Below are positions 25,131-37,000 of a stretch of 64,000 nucleotides of DNA, piece by piece. The notes beneath the pieces are model-generated. The model was not told where the DNA came from. It saw only the letters and a program-made list of their open reading frames with translations, and did not search any database. Within the stretch, counting starts at the first letter, position 1; each line of letters opens with the position of its first letter. The DNA is from Nymphaea colorata (taxonomy: Eukaryota > Streptophyta > Magnoliopsida > Nymphaeales > Nymphaeaceae), in assembly GCF_008831285.2 (NCBI RefSeq), contig NC_045141.1, positions 26,401,315 to 26,465,314 of the forward strand. The letters are read 5' to 3'. Made by a program: the position numbers and the translations under genes.

Positions 25131-26178
25131 GAGGGAATGTCAAAACAGCAGCCGGAGCTGGAAAGTTTCACTTTTTGACAAAATAAGGGATATTGCTTTC
25201 AAGATAATTTAGAAATCGCCAGCCATTGCAACAAATAAAGAGAATGCACATCAAGGACATGTAACCTTATTTCCGTCCTACTTGTAAAGCTCTTTTGATT
25301 ATCTATCACCCAACTTTGGGCAGATTGTAATAGTTATCAAGAGGTAAAAACGAACAGTTGTTCTTGTCGCTAAATGTTTCTAAATCTTTAATCTCATTTA
25401 AGCCTTTACGATGGTTAAGATCCAGGCCGAATATATTGTGACATGACTTGGAAAACTAAAACCGGGTATGCAGCATCAAATTCTTTGGGGTCATTCCATC
25501 CCCCCTTCCATGGAATAACCCATGTGTCCTACCTAGGCTCCTGAGATGGACAAGTAATTGTTTCATTTTCCAAGCAAGAGTCAACTTATAAAATGACGAT
25601 CCCTTCACCCATAGCTTAAGTTAAATATATAAAAAGTTGGTGCGACTAGGAGTTGACAGTTTCTTTCAGAAATTATAAAACTTTAAATCCCCACAGTTAG
25701 GAATCTCATTTTCAAAGTGGATTCATCAGACTTTTAAAACTGAAAAATATTTGGTTCCTGATAGCTTTGGGTTTGAGATCATTGAAAATCTCATAAACTG
25801 AGGATATCAAAATCTTTTTTCTTCTTGTGGTGCTAAAATCCAATGTTTGTTGATACTGTTGCCTGTTGGTCCCATATAACACGGATAGTCTCAGATTTGA
25901 GATCTGATACTATCAAGAACCCAAAACATTGGAATTTTCAGACCCCGACAAATATTTTACTCTTATACATTTAAAAGTGCACCTTCTTAAAGAATCTTGA
26001 ACTCTTAGTTCCATAACATCAACTTAGATTCCATTCCCTTTTCCAACGCTTTCTTTCTCCGTTGCTTTTGGTGCTTACGCTACTGTTACAAGAAAAGAAT
26101 ATTTTTCCGTTCCATCGTTGCTGCTTTTCACTATGTAAGTTTTAGTTCTAACTTATTCATTATTAAACAAATGTCTAA

Positions 26179-26267
<89 letters not shown>

Positions 26268-26690
26268 TATGTAACAAAATAAATGTAGCCAACTATTAAG
26301 GATTGTAGGCAACTTGTTCGGCATTTGATTGTATCTGTTTTTATACATTTCCAACTTCATATTAGGAGGCATGCACACAATGTTATTGAAAAATTCTATC
26401 AAGAAAAAGAAAAAAGGAAAAACAATTACGGTTAAAAAAGAAGCTGTCAGCCTGACGCAAATAACTCTAGTTAAAAGTAAAAAGCTGATAAAATAAGAGG
26501 AATAGGTTTGTCAATCTTGAAAAGTCTGGTTGCAATTGTCAAATTCCTCTAAGTTGAAGGTGAAGTTGAAAATAACTTTTAAAATAAAAGCGCGAAAGAC
26601 GCCGAACGCGGTTGTATGATATCTCTCTCCTCGGAGCCCCTCAGTTGACAACCACCTAATAAATGGCCATCAAGCGCAAGCTCTCAGACG
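25130..26690. other. Intergenic region between the two host genes
   Basis: No gene is seen. It holds the microsatellite at 26180-26270 and ordinary AT-rich sequence, and should contain the CERK poly(A) site and the kinase-gene promoter. Confidence 0.5.
26180..26270. repeat. Compound (CA)n(TA)n microsatellite
   Basis: About 18 CA units run directly into about 20 TA units with one interruption near 26260. Open frames read through it are artefacts of the repeat. Confidence 0.97.
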
Positions 26691-26932
26691 AGGAGAGAGA
26701 GAGAGAGACAGAGAGACGATCGTGCTCGCCTCATCTTCAACACTATGAGTTTCAATTGCCTTGAAAAGGAAATGCTGGTCTGGGCTTTTGGTATGCTCGT
26801 TCGGACGGTCCATCGTTTCTTGACGGCCAGGATCAGCAGGTTCGGATCGGAAAGAGACAAGTTTCTTGCGTGGAAGGAAGAGTTTCTTCCCGCGATCGAA
26901 TTTCTGTTCTTCATAGACACAAGAGATTGAGG
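26690..26932 (+). other. 5' UTR exon of the U-box kinase gene with an upstream ORF
   Basis: A GC-richer stretch with a GA tract at its start ends in GATTGAGG/GTAATG, a good donor. The matching acceptor is a long pyrimidine tract ending CCTGCCATAG at 27655, six bases before the kinase ATG at 27662. Inside it an ATG at 26745 opens a 61-codon frame that ends at 26930, two bases before the donor. This would be an uORF if the transcript starts upstream of 26745. The transcription start itself is not visible. Confidence 0.5.
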
Positions 26933-27661
26933 GTAATGGATTCTTTTTGTTTCTCGATGCATGTTTCAAGCGAATTTACGGTTTCTGAACCAATGGTGGT
27001 TCGTGGGTTTCCGGGACTTTTTGTTTTCTCCGGTAATGATGGTTTCCGGGTAACATACTTTGCAATGGTGGTTTTATGGTACGTTCGTCTGCTCTGAGTT
27101 ATCGGATCAGTTTTGAAGGGGTTTTGGGTGCTAAGAGACACGACCATTCTTCCCATGGACAGCGTCCTTTCTCTATTTTTTTCTGTTGGGATTAATGTTT
27201 GAGTTCAAGCATGTGATTTTTTCTTTTAGTTTCTTCATCGTTGATTCACGATATGCAATTTTACATGATCTCGTGAACCCAAGAATATGGGCTGAATTTT
27301 CTTTTTCTCTTTTTGGTTGATAGTGGTCTCTTAACTGGTTCTAGATGCGACAATAGAAAAAGAAAGTGAGTTTCTCGTGAACACTGTCTAGTTATCACTC
27401 GTACAACTGATCGTGGGCTAATCTGTCCATACCAGTTAAGAGAGTGAATCAGGTTTCAGATTTAGGCTCTAAACCAATTGGTAGATTGTACCAGAAAAAT
27501 TGGTGAACACTATAGGCCTTGGATTCCCCTACAGTTTTTATCTGAGAGACCTATGGCCGTTGTGCTCCTGGGAGAAATGTATCCTCTCGGATTACCAAAA
27601 TGATTTATCCTGTATCTATATTAATTTCCCTCTCGTTTTCTCTTTCCTGCCATAGGTAGGA

Positions 27662-30600
27662 ATGTTCAAACTCTTCCGCTCAGAAGTGCCAAAGGAGACG
27701 TCTAATCTGGTGAAAGAGAAGTCTCCATCTGCTCCAACCACAACCATAGCTGTTGCTGCCAGCGGAAAGAAGGATAGCAAACTTGCTCTTAGATGGGCTT
27801 TGGAGAACTTCATTTCTGATGGTAGAAGAATTGTATTCAAGATCCTACATGTACGACCAAGAATTACAGCGGTTCCTAGCCTAAGTAAGCTGGTAGCCTT
27901 ACTGGAGGGGTTTTCAGCCTTTAATCACGAGTGCCTTGTTTCAGACATAAATGAAACCATCAAACTGGTTATTTACTGTCATGGATATTAACGTAATGCT
28001 CATTCCATCATCGTACCTCTAGTTTCACCATTAATCAACTTCTTCTTTTTTTTTTTACTTGAACAGATTTTACCTGTGAAGATCCTGAAGAAGCATCTAA
28101 TTGTGTAGATTTAGCTGGTTTAACTCTACATTTAAGTACTTGTTCAGATTATATTCCGATGCAACCTGCTGGGAGAGAGGGCTCCCATCCCATTTATTAA
28201 AAATGAATCCAAGTATTTTTCAGATTATATTGACTTTTTAACTAGGATACACGAGCTATGATTTTTGAGCTACTGATGCATTTGTAGGTCATGTAGCTCT
28301 ACTTTGACTTCACAGAGATGTATTGAATGAATTGCAGCAGAGCCGCATATACTTTAACTTTTGGCAAATTGAAACTTGGAACAGAGGAACAAACGGCTAA
28401 TTAATGGAAAAGAGACGTAAGAATACACATACGTACACAGTCACATACACACACACGACCCCAATAGAGACATGGACTGATGCATCAACTTTATCTATGA
28501 AAATGCGGTGTTGGCATTTCACGTTTTTTAGTATTTACAGGGATAGTTTAAGGGGCATTTAGATGACACCCTCACCGAACCCAAACCAAGTTTTTTGATG
28601 AGTTTTAAAAACATTGTTTTTTTATTTGGGCGACATACCCAAAACCTGGTTTTTGAATATCCTAAGGGAATCAGGTTTTTCAATCCCTTTGACAAAACCA
28701 GGTTTTGTCAAAACTGAGTATTCTTTAAACCCAGTTTTGATGGTACCCAAATGCTCCAAAAGCCTAGTTTTGGAGGCAAAAGCAGGTTTTGCATCCTAAA
28801 TCAGGTTTTTGAGTCACTCAAACACCCCCTAAGAGAAAAACTAATAGGAGAAATGATGCCATTCAATCTTTCATCTGTCAGCAAAATGTAAGACACAATT
28901 CTGCATGAAGGCTTGCTCACATAGATACACAACAATTTGAAGGAAGATGAAAAATTTCTGAGTTGGTACCTTATCATGAAAAGATCATGAATATTTGCTT
29001 TCACTGAAGCTATCTTATATTCATTTGTGATATTGACATGCTTTTTCTATGTTATTAATCCTTCTCCATACATATAGTGGGACCGATTCCATTATCTACA
29101 GTTCGTGAGGATGTAGCTTCTGCATATATTGCAGAAGTCGAATCAAAGACAAACGAGATGCTTGCTCCCTACGAACGACTATGTGCCCAGAGGAAGGTTT
29201 CATTCTCTTTCCCTTTCTTATTCACCAAATGAATTCATCCACAACATATTAATTTGAATTTTGACATGTATTTGGTGCAAATTTTTTGCTGTTTCTTTGA
29301 CATGCTTATGTGGCTGATATTATGAAAATATGGCGATATTGTTGCCTTTTTTTTTATCGATGTGAAATGTATTTAGTTGTACAAAATTTTGCTGTTCCTC
29401 TTTGATTCTTATGTTGCATTCTGAAAATATAGCTAGCGACGTTATTGCCATTTTCTATTTGGCCGATAATATTGTTAAAACACACAATGATATTTACAAA
29501 ATGCCACTACAAATGAAACTTCTCGATATTATCCTGAGAGTCTGAGATGCACCTTAGACTTTAAAAAGTCCCTTTTCAGTTTTTTCATATCTTTAAGAAA
29601 GTAATTCCTTCTTCCTGTTTTTCTTATGTTTCAAAGGAGCTTTTATAATTGTGTCTTGATTTTTCAAAGAGGGATGGAAAACCAATTATTTCACAATTTT
29701 TAATCTTTTTAATAATTTTCAAGTTTTAAAATTTCTGAGATCCAATATTTCCTTGTGCAATCTTAAGAGGTACTCTGGGTAAGAACTTTGCTGCAAAATT
29801 TCTTAGAATAACATTGACAAGTGATGACCCTTGTAGCAATCATCTTCATGAAGTGTACAATGCTGCATGATAATGGAGTTTACATGCAAGTGCATATGCT
29901 TTTATGCACAAAGGCAATGTTGTAAAGTGTGTATCATAATCCATATTGGTCAGGCTAATAGATATGTCGTGTCGTAACATATTGCAACATATTGGAAATT
30001 TATTTTTTATTTCAAAAAAAATTAAAGTTAAGAAAAATTAGCAAATAATAGGAAAAATCAAGAAAAATGTATCTCTATAAAAAACGTCATACACAAATAT
30101 AGGCTGATACAGATATGGCTTATGAACATTCATCAATTTAAGTATTTAACATAGCATAATCTAATCTTGTAAGTTATAACACATCAAAAAGTAAGTTTAA
30201 AGTATTATGCATCACAAGATGAAATTGTTCAATGCAAATACAAATGAAAATATCATCATGACCATTCATCATCTTCATCTTCATTCTCATTCTTATTGTC
30301 ATTTGCATCTTCTTCTTTAAATTGAATATCCTCATGGACATATCCAGACCTTTTTTCAAATAGATGATCTGTCCCTCAAATCGGTGATTTTTCCTTAAAG
30401 CCAATAAGAATATCCCCTCCTTCAATTCCTAAAAATGTTTATGGATGAGGAGAGGAAAAAAACACAATTCTAAAAGGAGGGCCTCAGACTCCTATTTTCG
30501 TGTGTTGATCTTGTATTGTAGGATCCAGGGTGTATCATCCCATATCACACAATATGCGGTATGCATCATACAATACATAACATACACATAGGATAGACCA

Positions 30601-30963
30601 CCTTTTAAGATATAGGTAGCATATCATATTATACTTCTTAATAGATACAATATGTATCATATGATGCGGCTCTGTATTGTAAGTTATGTATAACACTACA
30701 TCTTGTATGCCCATGCATCCGATTTTCCATTTTATGTTGAGCTATTGTAAGGTCCACTCCTATCTTTTCCGCATGACCTGAAATTAAACCATAATAACTT
30801 GAATTGGTTGAAATCTTACTGTTAATGATACTCGTGCGTACTTTCAGTGAAATGACTTAAATCCTTGCTAGTGATCTTGTGGAAAAGTGGGCATGACCTT
30901 AAAGTTAATGTATTGAACCAAAGGGGTTGCAGAGTGTGCAGATTTATTTATTTAAACAACTTG

Positions 30964-31004
<41 letters not shown>

Positions 31005-34000
31005 CACATATAGACCCATTCAGATGCACACCCGTACATACATATAAATGTATATTTATATTCCAGTTGAAAGAGATGATTTTGAGCTAGGCTATCCATG
31101 TCAATGAGAAATCAATCTGCAAGCCGTTCTGTGACAACTTTCTGTAACTTCAGCCTCTGTTATATTCAGTGGGTTCTTTTCTTTATTTCCTCACTCACAT
31201 TTCTCATTTATAAAGTGTGGCCTGTTGTTCATGGGCAAATTAATTTACAGGCGTGCTGGATATGTAGGTGGAAGCAGAGTTTTTGGTGATTGAAGCAGAT
31301 AATGTAGTGGTTGCAATTTCTGCTGAAGTTGCTAAATCTGGAATTAATAAGCTTGTTTTAGGCTCTTCCCCCCATAATGCTCTCTCAAGGTATTTATCCC
31401 AAGGGCTTGTGCATATGTTGCATTTGTGCATGTGCTTTTAGGTGTATTCCTGTAGTACATGTCAAATAACAGTTAGTTATAAAAGTTGATTGCCTGCTCA
31501 GATTTGAGTGAGGCTAGAGGTGGACATGATTAATGGCATCTAATTTGTTTGAGGATGCTACCATCCTTCATATGGAAAGAAGGCAAAAGAGTAATTGAAT
31601 AAATATCAGAAATAGTTCCGGACAAAAGCTGCGTGGGGGGTAGGCCCCAACTAATTTATTAGCAAAAAATAGGGCAATGTGTACTTTTTAAAAAGGATGC
31701 AACTAGAGGACTTCCCAGGAGGTCAAAGAAAAAGCGTTTTAAATTTTAATGCATGAAGAAGGAAAGGGCAGGAAGAAGCATTACAGGGTAGAGACCATGT
31801 ATCTTGACCAATGAGGGTTCACAAGGTGGATCTTCACAGCTTGGACATAATGCACATTAATAGAGAGAAAAGCAAGAAGAATCAAGAGAAATGAAGGAGG
31901 TTTCAAGTGTCAACAGCTATTTTAATGTTTTAAGCACAGGCACAAATATCATTTACGGGTTTTAAACAACGATGTTTTTTTGGGGCATAATGCGACAGAA
32001 TTGTTTTTCTCCAAGGAAAATCTTGGGGAATTTTAAAACAATTAAAGAATAAAAAACTTAAAGCTTAAAAGTAAAATGTGAAAATTAAAATGTGGCAGTA
32101 AAAAATATAAAAAAACATGAAAACATAAAAATAGGAAAAAATAGATGGAAAAAACCTAAGAAACCTAAAAAAATGCCCAATATGAAAAGAACGAAACAAA
32201 ACATGTTTTTCATGTTTTTTTTGTTGTTGTTTGTTTCAAAAAGACTTGTGTTGCGAGAGAGAGAGAGAGAGGCGGCAAAAAGTTGAAGTTCATTACGTGA
32301 CCCTAATCTCTATTAAGAGATTAGGGTTAGGGAAAATTACAAGAGAAGTCCACTAAAAATAACAAAACATTTAAAGAGATCCTCCCTAACTTCCTAATAT
32401 TTCAGAAAACCCCTTTTTGTATCTTTAACACTCCCCCTCAAGCTGGAGCATATATATCAATCATGCTCAGCTTGTTACAACATCTCAGGAAATCGCCTAT
32501 GGGAAGAGCTTTAGTGAGAATATCTGCTGCCTGATCTTCTGAGGAGACATGAATAGTGCTAACAATTCCTCCTTGAACTAAGTCCCGAATATAGTGGCAA
32601 TCCACTTCAATGTGTTTAGTCCTCTCATGGAAGACATGATTGTTAGCGATATATGTAGCTGCCTTGTTGTCACAATACATCTTCATTGGGAGATTCACTG
32701 AGACACCCAACTCTACAAGTAGTGATCTAACCCACGACATTTCAACCGCAGTTTGAGCCATAGCCCTATATTCCGACTTAGCACTAGAACGAGCCACAAC
32801 ATTCTGCTTCTTGCTCCTCCAGGAAATAAGATTACCGCCCACAAAGACACAAAAACCGGTAGTAGACTTCATGTCATCTACAGATCCAGCATAATCAGCA
32901 TCACTATACGCCTCGATGTCAACACATTCTCCTTTCTTGAACCATAGCCCCTTTCCCAGGGCTGATTTCAAGTATCTTACAATCATTAGAGCTGCATCCC
33001 AGTGAACTTTTCGGGGTTTTTCCATGAATTGGCTCAACTTATTCACAACAAAGCTAATGTCGGGACGAGTGACAGTCAAATATAACAGTTTCCCTATCAG
33101 AGATCTGTAAGATCTAGAGTCAAACGGCTCTGAGTCATCATCATGTATATGAATGCGAGGATTCATGGGAAGTGTGGCAGGTTTAGCCCCCAATAGTCCC
33201 GTTTCCTGCAGAAGATCAAGAACATATTTCATTTGAGACACTACAACTCCTTTATTACTACGAGCCACCTCAATACCAAGAAAATAACGAAGTTGTCCAA
33301 GGTCTTTCGTAACAAAGTGTTGCTGTAAAAACTCCTTTGTTTGAGCTATCTCTTGATCATTTTCCCCTGTAAGAACAATATCATCCACGTAGACAATCAA
33401 TATCACAAGTCCTGCTGAGCCTCGCTTGATAAACAATGAGTGATCAAGCTGGGATCGGCGAAATCCACACTTAGATAACACTTCAGTAAGCTTTTGGAAC
33501 CATGCACGGGGACTCTGTTTGAGTCCATAAATAGCCTTCTTTAACTTGCATACCTTGGAACACTCCCCTTGTCGCTCAAAACCAGGTGGTTGCTGCATAT
33601 AAACGATTTCAGAAAGGTCTCCATACAGAAAGACATTTTTTACATCCAATTGAAAAAGAGGCCACTCTCGTTGGACATCAAGAGAGATAATCGAGCGAAT
33701 AGTGCCCAACCGGGCCACAGGCGAAAAGGTCTCAAAGAAGTCAACACCATAAGTCTGAGTATACCCTTTTGCGACAAGACGGGCCTTGAACCTTTCAACT
33801 GACCCATCAGAATGATACTTGATGGTGAATACCCATCGTGAGCCAACCACATCACAGCGTGTTGGGGAGTCTACCAAATCCCAAGTCTCCCGAGAAAGAA
33901 GAGCATCCATTTCCTCCTGCATAGCTTGTCGCCAACGTGGATCTAACAGGGCGTGATGGTGCGAGGACGGGATAACATGACTAGATAGAGCTTGATCAAA

Positions 34001-37000
34001 CTGTACTAAGCGTGTACTCAGATGAGCAGTAGAGACAGAATTAGATATAGGATGTAAGGTACACTGTCGCTTGCCCTTGCGAATAACAATAGGGAGATCT
34101 GCTGCAGAATAGTCATCACTTAAACCTGAGTCAGTCTTATCAGTAGAGCTTACCTCTTGAGACGATGCTGGTGGACGGTTGAGAGAGGGACCTAGACGAC
34201 GAGTGTAAACCAACGGAGGCTCAAGAAAACGTTCATGTGACCTAGGTTGAGATGATGGAAATGACTCAAGTGACACTGGTGGAATAGGAAGAGGTATAGG
34301 TGCATGCATCTCAGATGAAGAGGGACTTGACGGAGGGAAATAAGGACGAGACTCAAAGAAGGTAACATCCGCACTGATAATGTCTTTCTTGGTCAAGGGA
34401 TCAAAGCATTTGTATCCCTTTTGATTGGCTGAATAGCAAATAAAGATACATTTGATGGCTTGGGCAGCAAGTTTGCTTTTGTTCGGGGGTAGGATATGTG
34501 CAAAGCAAGTGCATCCAAAAACTTTGGGAGGTAAATGAAATAATGAACGCCCTGGATATAGAATTTGAATTGGAATACGGTCTTGAATGGAGGAAGAGGG
34601 TAATCTATTAATGAGGTAACACGCAGTAAGAATAACATCACCCCAAAAATAGGCAGGCATGTGAGAATGTAACATGAGGGTACGAGCTACGTTTAGGAGT
34701 TGCCGATGTTTGCGTTCGGCTACGCCATTCTGTTGGGACGTATGTGGACAAGTATATTGAGGTCGAATTCCATGGTCGGCATAAAACTGAAGTAGAATGG
34801 AAGACTTGAATTCAAGAGCATTATCAGTGCGAATATTTTTGACAATGAGTCCAAACTGAGTTTTTATTTCCTTGATAAATTACTTCAGATCTTTCCCTTA
34901 ACAAGAAAACCCAACTGACTCTAGTAAAATCATCAACTAGAACAAGATGATATCGAAAACATGATCGAAAAGGAACCCGACTAGGACCCCATACATCCAC
35001 ATGAATGAGATCAAAAGGACTCTGACTCGAAGGAAAGCTGCTCCGTGTATGCTTGCCCAACTGGCAGGCATCACATAAGAAGGACTCTGATGCAGGAATA
35101 TCTGGAAACATGCGACGAAGTTTTGGTACTGAAGGATGACCCAGTCTGAGATGCCATTGGAAGGGAGAAGGCTTGGAAGGGACTGAAGAAGCAGCAACAT
35201 CAACTGGGATTGACAAAAAATAAAGGCCCTTACGCTCATGGCCGCCACCAATCATCTTCCCAGTTGGTAAGTCCTGAAAAGAACAAGAGTCAGATTCAAA
35301 AATGACTTTACATTGTAAGTCGATAGCTAGCTGTTTCACAAATATCAAATTAACAGGAAACTGAGGAGCATATAACACATGTGTAATAGTGCCTAAACGT
35401 GGAAGGTAAATATCACCGCTACCCAAAACAGGGGACAACTTGCCATCAGCCAGCTTAACATGCTGTGGTGTACAAAATCTGACAAATGATGAAAAATTTT
35501 GTGGTTGATTACAACAATGTCTAGAAGCGCCCGAGTCTATCATCCATGTCATACCTGGATCAGCAGTAGGAGCACCAACAGAGAAGCTGAATCTACAACA
35601 GCGGCATTGGTAGATGTAGAGGTAGATGTAGAGGCAGGCCTCTGAGCAAGAACACGATCATATTCATCCTTACTTAGGTTAAGAGAATATGACATAGATA
35701 TAGAAGGATCAGTAGAAGACTCAACCATAGATATTGTTGCCTTTGAATGAGTTGCTTGGGATGAAGAAGGACCTCTGCTTGTGGTGATTCTACCTCCTCC
35801 ACGTCCAGATGAAACATTAGACCTGAGGTGAGGATGTTTGTCCCAACAACGATACTCTAGATGACCAATTTTGCCACAATAAGAGCACTGAAATCTGCCA
35901 CGTCCAGCACCACGGCCTGTACCACGTCCCCTAGTGCCTCCAAAAGAACTAGGGCCCCGTCCTCCTGATATCACAAGTGCAGAGACTGGTGTGTCATGCG
36001 TAGTCTGATAAAGAGTGGCTGCAAAACGACTCAGCCTATTATACGTGTCTGCTAAATCTGGAAGTTCACTGCCTGTTAGAATTTGAGACTTTGCCACAGA
36101 GTATTCTGAAGATAGGCCAGATAAAAACTTCGCCACCATACCAGTCTCAACGTGTGATGCATAACAATGCTGGCAAGGTGGATGAAGAGCCTTTAACCGT
36201 TCATATGCAGCAATCAAAGTAGCAAAATATTGGGATAGGTCCTGATCCCCTTGTCGAATGTTACATAACTCCTCTTCTAGTTGTAGGATTTTGATTACAT
36301 TAGTGGCATGCGAGTATGTCTTTCTCAAGAAAGACCACATATCCTTGGCCTTGGTATAATCTGCAATAGTTGGGGCTATATGAGACTCCACACTATTCAT
36401 AATCCAAGACATAACAATATAATTATCTTCATCCCACGCAGCATATATTCCTTTTTTCTCAATAGGTTCATCCTCCTCAAGAATATATTTCTTCCTATGA
36501 CCAGCCACCGACATTATGAATACCCTAGACCATATTTCATAATTTGAGCCATTAAGTTTTATCGTGGTTCCATAAGAGAATGAATTCCCAACCATCTTGT
36601 AGTCAGTAGACCCTTCAGATTTACTGTTTTCAGCCATAGTAAATAAAGAAGACCAGATTGACGCAAACGTTTAAAGAAAGAGGGCTAGGAAATTACTGTC
36701 ACTTCAGATCTGGTTCAGCCGATGACAAAAAAACAAGAATGAACTCCCAACGACTGAAGACTGCTGCCACTTATAACAGCAGCTAGTTCTCATAAAACTT
36801 CCTGTCCACGTGTCAAAGAAATCCACAAAATCAAACAAAAACTTGTACTAAGGATCAGCAGCAGTCTTCACGCAGCCTTACTTTACTGAATTTGTATCCA
36901 CGATCTATAGAAAAATTCTGATCATATTAAAAAAACTGAATTTATAAGCAGCATATAGACTCCACAAAGCATCCACAACACCTCACGCAGCCTGACTTTA

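Noticed and set aside
32301-32332. TTAGGGTTAGGG as interstitial telomere
   Set aside because: Only two units, inside the LTR and repeated identically in the other LTR.
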